A DNA stretch of 64,000 nucleotides, taken from positions 157,132,158 through 157,196,157 of the forward strand of contig BTPG01000004.1 in assembly GCA_036245525.1 (NCBI GenBank), read 5' to 3'. The notes below the pieces were generated by a model. The model was not told where the DNA came from. It made no database searches and was given only the letters and a program-made list of their open reading frames with translations. The translations under genes were made by a program, and so were the position numbers. Positions 51,970 to 63,345 of the stretch are shown here, piece after piece; positions within the stretch are counted from its first letter, which is position 1, and each line of letters starts with the position of its first letter. This stretch comes from Semisulcospira habei (taxonomy: Eukaryota; Mollusca; Gastropoda; Semisulcospiridae).

Positions 51970-53645
51970 TTAGTTATTTGGGTTTAACGCCGAGCAGGCG
52001 ACTAAGGCCATCTCACGGCGGGATAGGTAAAAATCTGGTCAGCCAGACTAAAAGCAAGGTCTTAAGACAAGATGTAAATATAGATTAAAAATCTCAGGCT
52101 AAAATGTCGCACATGTCTTTAAAAGAAATGTCTACAGACTCTCAAAAAGGGCAAAATAAAAAAGATTCACATAGTCTATGAATGCTCAAATCTTGTTAAA
52201 AATATTGCATGCTCGCAAGAAATTGAAGATTTTGTCTGGGGGAACATCCCGGAACAAAACCTTCAAGGAGTCTGCTGTAAAGCGTTTATATCTGGTGTCA
52301 ATTAGGTCAGCACAATACAGCAAAATGTGTCGAACAGAAAACTGCTCATCACAGGCAAAACACCATGGACGCTCATCCTGTTTAAGTAAGTAAGCGTGCG
52401 TAACATACGTGTGCCCGATGTGGAGCCGAGCAAGGACAGTCTCCTCACGGCGGCTGCCGCAGCGGAAAGGTAGACTGTCAGACAACTTAGGAAGAGCTTC
52501 ATGAAGCTTGTTCCCTTCCTCTTTGTCCCACTCGGACTGCCACTCGCGGGCTATGTACGCACTAATCACAGGTTTAAAATCACTATAGACAGTCTGTGTG
52601 TCAGGGACAGGGTCACTGCGGGCACTGTTGGCAGCAGAATCTGCGATTCTGTTGCCTTCGATGCCCACATGGCCTGGGACCCAAATAAAAATGATGTCAT
52701 AATATTCCTTCATCAAGTCTGCGTAAAGCTCTCTAATCTGCACCAGCAGTGGATGGTCTGTTCCCGCGCCCTGAAGGGCCTGCAGGGCAGAAAGAGAGTC
52801 AGACAGAATCAGGAAGTTCCTTTCCCGAGACTGATAGGCATGCTTGAGTGCCAGCAGAATTGCCTGCAGTTCTGCACTAAATACAGAGGAATGGTCAGGG
52901 AGACGGAGCTTAAATGGGCGTTTAGGATGGCGAGAGGACACTGCAGCCGCAGCCACCCTCCCATCCTCAGACGTGGACCCATCCGTATAAAGACGACAAT
53001 AGCCAGGAAAATTTGAAAGGAGTTCATTGAGGCTCTGTTGGTATATGGCTGGTGGAGTACAATCCTTCTTGTGGGCAGTCAAGTCCAGCATGATGTCAGG
53101 AACTGGTAGTAGCCAGGGTGGAGTGACGTGTTGCAGAGATTCCGAAACTTTGTCCAGGTCCACTCCGGCCGCCTGCAGATGAGGTCGGACACGGAAGGAA
53201 AGTGGACGGACAGCTCCCGGATGGGCATCGTAAATCTCTGCAAACGACGGGTTAAAAACACAATCATAGGCAGGATTTTCTGGATGGGCCTTCAGCTTCA
53301 GAACGTAGCTGAGCATGAGGCGGATGCGGCGGAGCCTGAGAGAAGGCTCCCCTGCCTCTGCATACAGACTAGGAACTGGAGATGTCCTAAAGGCTCCCAG
53401 ACATATGCGCAGACCCTGATGGTGAATTGTGTTCAGACGCTGCAGAACAGACTTGGAAGCCGAGCCATATACCACAGAGCCGTAATCCAGTTTGGACCGA
53501 ACAAGGGCCCGGTACAGTCGAAGTAAGAGGATGCGGTCTGCACCCCAGTCAGTACGACCAACGACACGAAGAATGTCGAGGGCCTTCCGACAAGAGGTTC
53601 TAAGGTAGTTAACATGGTTGCAGAAGGTCAATCTTTTGTCAAAGA
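51970..53645 (-). mobile_element. LINE A copy 6, 5'-truncated, in the ErbB intron
   Basis: From the standard tail (TTAGTTATTTGGGTTTAACG) to mid-RT (AATCTTTTGTCAAAG). About 1.68 kb, colinear with copy 1. No convincing TSD. Confidence 0.9.
52186..53645 (-). pseudogene. C-terminal part of LINE A ORF2 (RT thumb, RNase H, knuckle)
   Basis: An uninterrupted 486-codon stretch with YTDGSTSEDG, SDSLSALQAL, VPGHVGIEGNRIAD and CFACDEQFSVRHILLYC. It lacks the endonuclease and the catalytic RT box because of 5' truncation. The open frame suggests a young insertion. Confidence 0.85.
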
Positions 53646-53993
53646 GCACCATTTGTGTTTATTATGCCTTGTCAAAACTTTAACGGCAGTTTCGACACGC
53701 AACATAAGCACGCGCATAATCGCACTAATCTTATTTATTCTGCGCTGCCGTTTAGCTGTCAGTCTATGTTTAGCTGTTTCTAACACTGATAGTGATAGCG
53801 TTGTATTTATAGAACTGAGTGGATTCATTGTCAGGTTACTTAATATAAAAACGATGTGTGCTGAACTGGATTGTCCTGTGTCTAAATGAACCATAAGGTG
53901 ACCTGTGTGTAGCGTTTCATAACCATCGGTTTCAGAAGTGCATCTTTGAACAGTTACAGCGGTAGTGGGCCTTCAACAATTGCCGATCCTTAC

Positions 53994-54115
53994 CAGACAA
54001 TCTGTTTTCAGGGGTCCCGAGCATCCGCCAGCACATTCCTGGTGACAGCACTGACTGGGGAGTTTGCCGTAACACCGTCTCTCACATGATGGGTGGCACG
54101 CCTCTCCCTGGCTCA
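53994..54115 (-). CDS. EGFR/ErbB-type receptor, upstream furin-like exon
   Basis: A 122-nt exon between the acceptor AATTTGTCTGCTTGCAG and the donor CTG|GTAAGG. After a split codon it reads [20 protein letters not shown], then [20 protein letters not shown], and ends in phase 0, matching the phase-0 start of the exon at 51170. C..SC..RC.G..PS.CCH..CA.GC.GP...DCL is the canonical ErbB domain II pattern. Cysteine spacing is complete, with no stop. Upstream exons (L1 domain, signal peptide) are not visible before 64000 and would lie further right. The gene reads right to left. Confidence 0.9.
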
Positions 54116-54210
54116 CTGCAAGCAGACAAATTAACCCGTTACATCTTTCGGCCGATTTGCTTAAATACGCTTTTTGTCCTACAAAGGCTACATTACAGAT
54201 CAGGAGATAG

Positions 54211-54300
54211 ATCAACCATTTTAGTTCAAGGGTGGTGCAGGAATTGCTTGCGGCTCATGAGGCGCCAACTATTCTGGCACGACCCTTGAAGCATCATAGC
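54211..54300. repeat. Hairpin element, fourth member
   Basis: CCATTTTAGTTCAAGGGTGG pairs with the arm GGCACGACCCTTGAAGCATC. Preceded by CAGGAGATAGATCAACC, like the outer arm of the 50637 member. Arms diverged near the centre. Confidence 0.75.
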
Positions 54301-54851
54301 TAAATTAATTTCAAGCAGTAGAGTATCGGTTTGAAAAAGGTTAATTAGTGTGTGTGTGTGAATGGCTTTACAAAAAGCAGTATAATGGTAGCCCCTCCCC
54401 CTCCTTTTATTCAAAAGAATGAGGTGCACAAAACATACATGTCTGGCACATGCCGGGCCCGGCCCCCCAACAATAGCGCTCCTTGGTGATGTTGGACAAG
54501 CAAGACGGGTCGCACTCAACGTCGGGAACACAAAACCAACTTGTTTTTCAGCACATACTGATAATGTTTGTCAAATCATTGTTAACGAGATAATTATGGT
54601 ATCCAGCACACTAAATTGTCTCCCTGCTGCGAAAAGTGTTGGTATTCACGGAATAGACCATAATGCTCAAATTCAACAAATACAATGAATATTATTTGCA
54701 ATTTTTGCTCTGTCCATTGCCAAAGTAAAATTCATTGTTATCATTGTCAATTTGCATTTATTTCCTGATAACGTAACGTAATTGAGACAAGCATACATGA
54801 TTTCGGAACCATTTTTTTCATGTCATGTAATTGAGACAAGCATACATGATT
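54301..54851. other. Noncoding sequence with a short direct repeat
   Basis: TAATTGAGACAAGCATACAT occurs at about 54779 and 54827. A plus-strand ORF of 89 codons (54419-54688) has no recognisable domain. Confidence 0.4.
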
Positions 54852-55365
54852 GAGAAACATCTGGAGGTCCAAAGAATTATCAACCAAGACCAAAGTCAGG
54901 ATCTTCAATACCAATGTCAAGGCAGTTCTTTTATACGGAGCAGAAACTTGGAGAACAACAGTTGCCATCACAAAGAGAATACAAGTCTTCATTAACAACT
55001 GCCTGCGCAAGATCCTAAATATCCATTGGCCAGAGACCATCAGCAACAACGAACTCTGGAATAGAACCAATCAGCTGCCTGCAGAAGACGAAATTAAACA
55101 ACAACGTTGGAGATGGATAGGGCACACCTTACGTAAGCCAGCAGACATCACCACCAGGCAAGCCCTAACATGGAATCCACAGGGCACGCGGAAAAGAGGC
55201 AGACCAAGAAACACATGGTGCCGGTAACTGGATGCAGACCTTAAGACCATGAAGATGACCTGGAACCAAGTGGAAAGGAGAGCCCGGGACAGAGACTCTT
55301 GGAGATCCTTTGTAGGCGGCCTATGCCCCAGTAGGGGTGCAAGGCATAAGTAAGTAAGTAAGTAA
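54852..55365 (+). mobile_element. Third LINE family (C), 5'-truncated 3' end with (TAAG)n tail
   Basis: Encodes an RT thumb/C-terminal region ([55 protein letters not shown]) ending GLCPSRGARHK. One in-frame TAA sits near 55226. Tail (TAAG)n at 55348-55365. A TSD TACATGATT is present on both sides (near 54843-54851 and 55366-55374). RTE-like from memory. Confidence 0.8.
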
Positions 55366-55441
55366 TACATGATTTCGGGGCCGTTTTCTTCTGTTCTTCT
55401 TCTCTCTAAGTAGTCTAAGTCTAATTCTCTCTGTTTTCTCT

Positions 55442-56312
55442 CTTGGCTTGACTTCGCGAACGAAGATTCAATAGGGCTTTCCCACGTCGTCTGCAGGCAT
55501 GTTCGTGGCTGCGGAGGCAAATCCGGGACAGTCAGGTTCCACCGTAGTGGCTGCAGGGGAAGGTCTGGTCAGGGTTCTGAGTTATGACAACTCTGTTTTT
55601 TCTCCTGAGCCGCTTGTCCTTAAGGTTATCTCTGCGAGATTCCTCAAAGGAGACGACGCTTGGACAGGAAAGAGAGATTGGAGACTGGGCGATAGTTCTT
55701 GATTTCGTTTGGGTCGAGGTTGTGTTTTTTGAGGAGAGGACGGACGATGGCGGACTTGAAGATATCGTTTGCCTCTAACTTTACTTTGTATACCTTCCAC
55801 CGTCACAATCAGCCTTTTCAATCACGACTGATACTAAAGGATCTCCATGATGCAGTCGTCATCACCCTGTACAAGATCAAAGGAAAGAAGTCTGCCTGCT
55901 GCAACTATCGTGGAATTACCCTGCTGTCCATTGCCGGGAAAATTATCGCAAGTATGCTCCTGAATCGGCTGGTACCTGCCATCGCTGAAGACCACCTCCC
56001 AGAGGGCCAGTGTGGCTTCAGAGCAAACAGGAGCACCACTGATATGTTCTTTGTGCTGAGACAGCTTCAGGAGAAGTACCGCGAGCAGAATATAGGGCTG
56101 TACGTAACGTTTGTCGACCTAACAAAAGCACTCCATGCTGTGAGCAGGCAAGGCATGTGGCAGATCCTGGAGCGACTTGGCTGTCCCCCAAAGTTCCCCA
56201 GCATGATCGTCCAGTTACACGAGGACCAGCAAGGCCAGGTCAGACTCAACAATGACCTCTCAGAACCATTCCCTATTCTCAACGGTGTGAAGCAGGGATG
56301 CGTACTGGCACC
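55442..56312. mobile_element. Mosaic of LINE B (two orientations) and a CR1/L2-type RT fragment
   Basis: 55442-55655 is the LINE B 3' end on the minus strand. 55656-55770 encodes, on the minus strand, FKSAIVRPLLKKHNLDPNE and IKNYRPVSNLSFLSK, a CR1/L2/Rex-type RT motif. 55836-56312 is LINE B RT sequence on the plus strand (NYRGITLLSIAGKI to GVKQGCVLAP). Sequence between 55771 and 55835 is unassigned. Confidence 0.8.
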
Positions 56313-56314
56313 CA

Positions 56315-56602
56315 ATGATAAGAGTTAACACGAGTGAGGTTTTATTTACAACGAACGACTCCCAACAGCTAATGAAAGCGAAGACATTACTAATAACCAA
56401 GCTTCCTGGTAGGAAAGCTGCAAACATGTTCGCACAGATCTATGCGAAAGAAAGTGACATTACTGTCCCACGAAAGCTTGCGAAAGAAATCAGACAGGAA
56501 GAAAGAGAGAGAACAAGAGATGCAAACATCCATGATGCAATGAAGAAGGAAATCACTGTTACGATTGTGGTTGTGTTGTTTTGTGAGAGCGTGCGTGCAT
56601 AA
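56315..56602 (+). CDS. Small uncharacterised ORF or exon (95 codons)
   Basis: Open from 56315, with charged, helix-rich sequence (RKLAKEIRQEERERTRDANI) that does not resemble its repeat neighbours. It lies between LINE B debris and the tail of LINE A copy 7. It could be a host exon or part of an unknown element. I do not recognise it. Confidence 0.25.
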   Translation: MIRVNTSEVLFTTNDSQQLMKAKTLLITKLPGRKAANMFAQIYAKESDITVPRKLAKEIRQEERERTRDANIHDAMKKEITVTIVVVLFCESVRA

Positions 56603-56826
56603 ATCGTAGGTTAGTTAGTTAGTTATTTGGGTTTAACGCCGAGCAGGCGACTAAGGCCATCTCACGGCGGGATGGGTAAAAATCTGGTCAGCAAGACTAA
56701 AAGCAAGGTCTTAAGACAAGATGTAAATATAGTTTTAAAATCTCAGGCTAAAATGTCGCACATGTCTTTAAAAGAAACGTCTACAGTCTCTCAAAAAGGG
56801 CAAATAAAAAAAGATTCACATAGTCT

Positions 56827-59800
56827 ATGAATGCTCATATCTTTGTTAAAAATATTGCATGCTCGCAAGACATTGAAGAATTGTCCGGGGGAACATCCCG
56901 GAACAAAACCTTCAAGGAGTCTGCTGTAAAGTGTTTATATCTGGTGTCAATTAGGTCAGCACAATACAGCAAAAAGTGTCGAACAGAGAACTGCTCATCA
57001 CCGGCAAAACACCATGGACGCTCATCCTGTGTAAGTAAGTAAGAGTGCGTAACATACGTGTGCCCGATGTGGAGCCGAGCAAGGACAGTCTCCTCACGGC
57101 GGCTGCCGCAGCGGAAAGGTAGACTGTCAGACAACGTAGGAAGAGCTTCATGAAGCTTGTTCCCTTCCTATTTGTCCCACTCGGACTGCCACTCGCGGGC
57201 TATGTACGTACTAATCACAGGATTAAAATCACTATAGACAGTCTGTGTGTCAGGGACAGGGTCACTGCGGGCACTGTTGGCAGCAGAATCTGCGATTCTG
57301 TTGCCTTCGATGCCCACATGGCCTGGGACCCAAATAAAAATGATGTCCTTCATCAAGTCTGCGTAGAGCTCTCTAATCTGCACCAGCAGTGGATGGTCTG
57401 TTCCCGCGCCCTGAAGGGCCTGCAGGGCAGAAAGAGTCAGACAGAATCAGGAAGTTCCTTTCCCGAGACTGATAGGCATGCTTGAGTGCCAGCAGAATTG
57501 CCTGCAGTTCTGCACTAAATACAGAGGAATGATCCGGCAGATGGAGCTTAAATGGGCGTTTAGGATGGCGAGAGTACACTGCAGCCGCAGCCACCCTCCT
57601 ATCCTCAGACTTGGACCCATCCGTATAAAGATGACAATAGCGAGGAAAAATTGAAAGGAGTTCATTGAGGCTCTGTTGGTATATGGCTGGTGGAGTACAA
57701 TCCTTCTTGTGGGCGGTCAAGTCCAGCAAGATGTCAGGAACTGGTACTAGCCAGGGTGGAGTGACGTGTTGCAGAGATTCCGAAACTTTGTCCAGGTCCA
57801 CTCCCGCCGCCTGCAGATGAGGTCGGACACGGAAGGAAAGTGGACGGACAGCTCCCGGATGGGCATCGTAAATCTCTGCAAACGACGGGTTAAAAACACA
57901 ATCATAGGCAGGATTGTCTGGATGGGCCTTCAGCTTCAGAACGTAGCTGAGTATCAGGCGGATGCGGCGGAGCATGAAAGAAGGCTCCCCTGCCTCTGCA
58001 TACAGACTAGGAACTGGAGATGTCCTGAAGGCTCCCAGACATATGCGCAGACCTTGATGGTGAATTGTGTTCAGACGCTGTAGAACAGACTTAGAAGCCG
58101 AGCCATATACCACAGAGCTGTAATCCAGTTTCGACCGAACAGTCGAAGTAAGACAATGCGGTCTGCACCCCAGTCAGTACGACCAACGACACGAAAAATG
58201 TCGAAGGCCTTCCGACAAGAGGTTCTAAGGTAGTTAACATGGTTGCAGAAGGTCAATCTTTTGTCAAAGACGATCCCAAAAAACTTTGCCTCTTCGGCCA
58301 CCTTAATTGGCACTCCAGCAATGCTCAGGCTAGGTTCTGGAAAACATTTCGTCTGGTTAGTAAAATGCACACAGACCGTCTTGGAGGGCGAGAACCTAAA
58401 TCCATTGAGAGACACCCACCCCTGGATGCGATCAACGTACAGCTGCAAGCACCTCTCAAGGGACGCAAGTCCTCGACCTCGTGCACACAAAGCAAAGTCG
58501 TCCACAAACAAAGAGCATTCAGAATCATGCTTGGCGGCCTTTACAATGTTATTTATTTTAATGCTAAATAAAGCAGGAGATAGAATACTGCCCTGTGGGA
58601 CACCCATCTCCTGTGCAAAGGAGTCGGAGAGGGTGGAGCCCACACGGACATGGAACGACCTGTTGGACAAAACAATTGTGAATAAAAACGGGCAGATGCC
58701 CTTTAAAACCCATGTCCGACAAATCAGACATTATACCATGCTTCAAGGTAGTGTCATATGCCTTTTCAAGATCAAAGAAAATTGCATAGACATACTGCTT
58801 GTTGACAAAAGCATCTCGGATAAAAAAAAACTCAAAGCGAACTAGATGGTCAGTTGCACTACGGAAGCGCCGGAAACCGCAATGGAGGTCTGTGATGAGA
58901 CCCTGTGACTCAAGATGCCACACCAGTTTTTTTGCGTTGACCAAGCGTTCCATAGTTTTACATAAACATGATGTCAAAGCTATTGGCCGGTAGTTGCCCG
59001 GGTCGGAAGGATCCTTACCCGGCTTGGGAATTGGCACAACTACAGCCTGGCGCCAAGATGGCGGAAAAAACCGGTTATCCAGATATGGTTAAAGGCCTTG
59101 AGAAGTACAAGGATTGAATCCTCAGGCAGATGTGTTAGGAGCTGATAGTGGATGGTATCTAATCCAGCAGCAGAGTCAGTACATTTCTGCATGGCTTGCT
59201 GCAATTCTGAAAACGTAAAAGGGGCATTATAGTCTTCCGAGTTATCCGATATAAAATCACAAGTACAAGATTCTCGCTTCTCCTTCTCTCTCTGGAAGAA
59301 AGATGAATAATGTTCTGTTGAAGAATTATGGGCAATGGTGGAGGCAAGCAAATTGGCCACAGCCTTTTTATCTGTGACCAAACTGGCACCATCTCTAAGA
59401 TGGCCCACAGAAGCCGAGCCACCCCTGCCCCTAATTCTTCGAACAGCCTTTCAGACTTTTTGGGATGGAGTCCTAGAAGATAAAGATGAGACGAAGCATC
59501 TCCAGGAAGCACGGCGTTCGCGTTTTAATATGTAACGGGCTTTTCCCCGCCGTCTTTTAAATGTTAAAATATTTGCTTGCGACGGATTACGAAAAGCGCG
59601 TCGCTGAGCAGATTTGCGCATTGTTTGGGCCTTGTGGCACTCTTCATTGAACCATGGTACTCTCGGCTTCCGAGGGATAGATGTGGAAGTTCTAGGGATG
59701 GTTTCACCTGCTACGTCCAACAAAATAGAAGTAAAACAAGAAACAATTTCTTCAGCTGACATGACCACCTCCTCCGTAAGACGAGACTGACAGAGGGAGG

Positions 59801-60509
59801 CGAACAGAGGCCAGTTAGCGTTCTTGAGATTCCAGCGCCCCACCGGCGAATCCTCCCCACAGCTGACCGATGACAGGACTACTGGGAAGTGGTCACTACC
59901 AAACAGGTCGTCGTGAACCTTCCAGTCAAAGTCCAGCATGAGAGAAGGATCACACACAGTGAGGTCTAGAACAGAACTAGATCCAAAACCTGAGTTAGAG
60001 TATGTAGGTGAGCCATCGTTAAAGACACATAGGTTAAGTTGAGAAAAAACATCTTCTAACATCTGACCTCTGCCATCATAGTGGTCACTACCCCAAAGGT
60101 GAGCGTGACCGTTAAAATCCCCCATGAGAATAAAGGGAGGGGGCAGTTGATCTACTAAGTTAAAAATATCATTGCTAAAGACCCGCAGTGATGGTGGCAG
60201 GTAAATACTGCATATGGTTATGGTCTTCTTTAAGGTAACCCGAGCTGCGACAGCCTGAAGACAGGTGTCGATGCTAACAGGGCTACATAAAATTTGGCTA
60301 CTAATGAGAAGAGCCGCTCCACCCGAACGCCTCTCCGAATCAGAGCCTTTATGTATACCATTAAAACCATTAAAGGACACAGGGTCAGAAGTCTTCATGT
60401 AAGACTCCTGAAGAGATATTACTAAGGGGTTATAGAACTTGACTAAAAGACGCAATTCCTCAAAGTTAGCTTGAAAACCGCGACAATTCCACTGAAGCAA
60501 AGAGTCCAT
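56827..60509 (-). pseudogene. ORF2 of LINE A copy 7, multiply frameshifted
   Basis: The start ATG at 60509 is intact (MDSLLQWNCRGFQ) and the endonuclease reads to 59451. Breaks then occur near 59440, 59040, 58930 (T-run), 58830 (A-run), 58665, 58135 (14-bp deletion), 57435 and 56880. RT (FVDD near 58500) and RNase H motifs remain readable in pieces. Confidence 0.88.
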
Positions 60510-60519
60510 GATTAAGTCT

Positions 60520-61913
60520 TATCTGGGGGTAAGGAGTTCCCCCCCCCTTTTTTCCTTTACCTTGCAAGGAGTTGAAGAAACAGAGGGGGGCTCCCGGGCC
60601 TCCTCTGGTTCTTCAGAGAGGAAGGGGGTGGATCTGCCGCAGCATCAGCAACGACAACTTCCACTCCCTCCATCCGCTCCTCCAGTACAGCATATTTGTT
60701 TTGAAGGGTGACATCTGTGTTCCCCTTCTGGGCCCGTGCGCACAGCGGTCCCATACAAGATGTCTTAGACTTCTGGTCCTGGGCAGCGTTCCTGCCGCTA
60801 GAGTTAGCGGCCTTAGAAGGCTGACCAGAGCCAGAAGCCTTTGGAGTTTACTAACAGGTTTGGGTGGGAGCTGAGGCTTAGGGGCAATAGAAGGCGGCAC
60901 AAACGGACCAGCAGTGTCCGCCTTCTGCGTTCCCTGGCTCCGTGTCACCAACGGAGGAGGGTTACTCTCCAGGGGCGAGATGAGCCGAGGCTCCGCCCCC
61001 AACCAAGAAGTTCGGGTCTGACATGAAAAGTCTTTGGTGGGGCGCTTGCCTGCCACAGCTGCACTAAAAGTATACACAGAGGTGTTAGAGGTTGGGGCAA
61101 CCGCAGCTGTACCAGGGCCTTCAATCAGTTTTTTGGCATCCAGAAAGGACATCTCCTTCTCCACACGCACCTGCTGAATCTTGCACTCGGATATCCAACG
61201 AGGGCATTTCTTGTCCGAAGCCATATGCGCCCCCTGGCAATTCACACACAGGGGGGTGGTTGTGCAGGACTCGGCAGAGTGTCCGGGCCTAATGCAACGG
61301 GCGCATGAAGCCTCTGCCTGACGGCATGTCTTCTGACCATGGCCATACTTTTGGCACTTAAAGCACCGGAGGGGAAGAGGGACGTACGTTTTCACTCTCA
61401 GGGAGTAGTAACCTCCCAAGATGGTAGTAGGAGGGGTGGGGTGCCAAACGTCAGGATGATGGTAGGGAGACGGATCTCCCCACCACCTCGCTTTGAAGCG
61501 AAGCGCCTGACGTAAGACACCCCCTGAGACTTGAGGTTCCTTACAAGTTCTTCTGACGGTTTTGCCAAAGCTTGATCTTTGATTACGCCTCTTGACGAAT
61601 TCATAGTTTTGTGGGGTGTGATTCCATAGGAGTGTCTCCGACGGAAGAGAACCCCAGTAGCCCGCTGGAGTGTGCCCGAGTACGGCACTCCACCAGCAAG
61701 TCACCAGACCTGAGGCGCTGGGCGTCAGGCCTGCCAACATGGCTCATGAGGGTCTCCCCCACCAGAAAAGGATGCAGCTTGCTAACTGGTTTCTCCTTCA
61801 CCTTGCTATGGACAATGAGGAAGCGAGGCCTCACAGTCTGAATCACTGTCATGTTCAATGTCGGTGTCTATGTGCCGTTTCTGTGCTAGTTTTGGTTTTT
61901 TGTTTTATCCATA
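60520..61913 (-). pseudogene. ORF1 of LINE A copy 7, frameshifted
   Basis: Knuckles intact in one frame (CFKCQKYGHGQKTC, CARCIRPGHSAESC, CVNCQGAHMASDKKC). Small deletions near 61440, 61555 and 61620, and loss of about 25 bp near 61830, disrupt the N-terminal part. Confidence 0.85.
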
Positions 61914-62420
61914 TTATATTAGTAGAGATATTCATCCCCCGGGGGTCCCCGCCCGCCACCGAGCCCAACAAGGGAAAGTGCAACTGTCGGCGGGTCTCCA
62001 GCCGACGCACAATGGAGACTGCCCGAAAGATATACTCAAGGGGGTAAGCCCAATTGAACCGTTTGAGCCACCGCCTTCTATCATACCGTTGAATGCAGGG
62101 GAATACTGGCGTAAAGCACCCAATCAGCAGCAGAGACTATAGCATGGTGCTCCGTATAGCAACCCGCATGTCAACAGTGGGATTGGGCTCAACGTGACAA
62201 GAGCCGATTGACTAGGCCGGTACGACTAGCCTCCCGTTTAGGCAGAAGTCAAGGCCAAAGTGGAGTGTTTCAGCCACCAGGATCCTCTTCTCCCCCGACA
62301 CGGGTCTCCAAGCACGGCAAACACTTGGGATCCAAAAGACCAAAAGCTCACGAGTATTTTTAAGGACCAATCCAACATGGTGCGACCTGGGTTAGCACAG
62401 CTCCTTAAAAACCGGACCAG

Positions 62421-63345
62421 TTAGTTATTTGGGTTTAACGCCGAGCAGGCAACTAAGGCCATCTCACGGCGGGTAGGGTAAAATTCTGGTCAGCCAGACT
62501 AAAAGAAAGGTCTTAAGACATGATGTAAATATACCTTAAAAATATGTCAGGCTAAAATGTCGTACAGGTCTTTAAAGAAAACGTCGAAAGACTCTCAAAA
62601 GGTCAAAATAATAGAAACATCATAATCTATAAACGCTCAAATCTTATTAAAAATAATTATGGCACTCTCTCAGAAAACTGAAGATCTTGTCTGGGGGCAT
62701 ATCCCGGAACAAAACCTTCTAGGAGTCTGCCGTGAAATGTTTATACCTTGTGTCGATTAGATCAGCACAAGACAACAAAAAGTGTTGAACAGAGTACTGC
62801 TCGTCGCAGGCATAACACCATGGACGCTCCTCCTGTTTAAGTAAATAAGAGTGCGTAACATACGTGTGGCCGACGTGTAGCCGAGCCAGGACAGTCTCCT
62901 CACGGCGGCTGCCGCAGCGATAAGGTAGACCGTCGGACAACTTAGGAAGGGCTTCATGCAGCTTGTTAGCTTCCTCTTTGTCCCACTCACGGGCTATGTA
63001 CGCACTAGCCACATGTCTAAAATCACTATAAACAGTCTGTGTGTCAGGGACAGGGTCATTGCGGGCATCGTTGGCAGCAGAATCAGCGATCCTGTTGCCT
63101 TCGATGCCCACATGCCCTGGCACCCAAATAAAAAGGATATCATATTCCTTCATCAAGTCCGCGTGGAGCTCTCTGATCTGCACCAGCAGTGGGTGGTCAT
63201 TTCCCGTGCCCTGAAGGGCCTGCAGGGCAGAAAGAGAGTCAGACAGAATCAGGAAGTTCCTTTCTCTAGATCGATAAGCATGCCTGAGTGCCAGCAGAAC
63301 TGCCTGCAGTTCCGCACTAAATACAGATGAGTGGTCTGGGAGTCC
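62421..63345 (-). mobile_element. LINE A-related subfamily copy, 5'-truncated
   Basis: Tail TTAGTTATTTGGGTTTAACG at 62421, directly inserted in LINE A copy 7. Encodes RNase H (SDSLSALQALQGTGNDH, VPGHVGIEGNRIAD) and CYACDEQYSVQHFLLSC, with the residue differences seen at 25150-25793. Confidence 0.88.

Larger units (their letters stand above)
51171..53993 (-). other. Intron of the ErbB-type gene, filled with repeats
   Basis: Bounded by the GTAAGG donor (53993-53988) and the acceptor at 51171-51172. It holds a LINE zinc-finger fragment, a hairpin element and LINE A copy 6 in the same orientation as the gene. Confidence 0.8.
56611..62420 (-). mobile_element. LINE A copy 7, nearly full-length
   Basis: From a (TTAG)n tail at 56611 to the 5' UTR, where a subfamily copy is inserted (after GGACCAG at 62420). 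The rest of the 5' end is not in the window. Confidence 0.9.
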
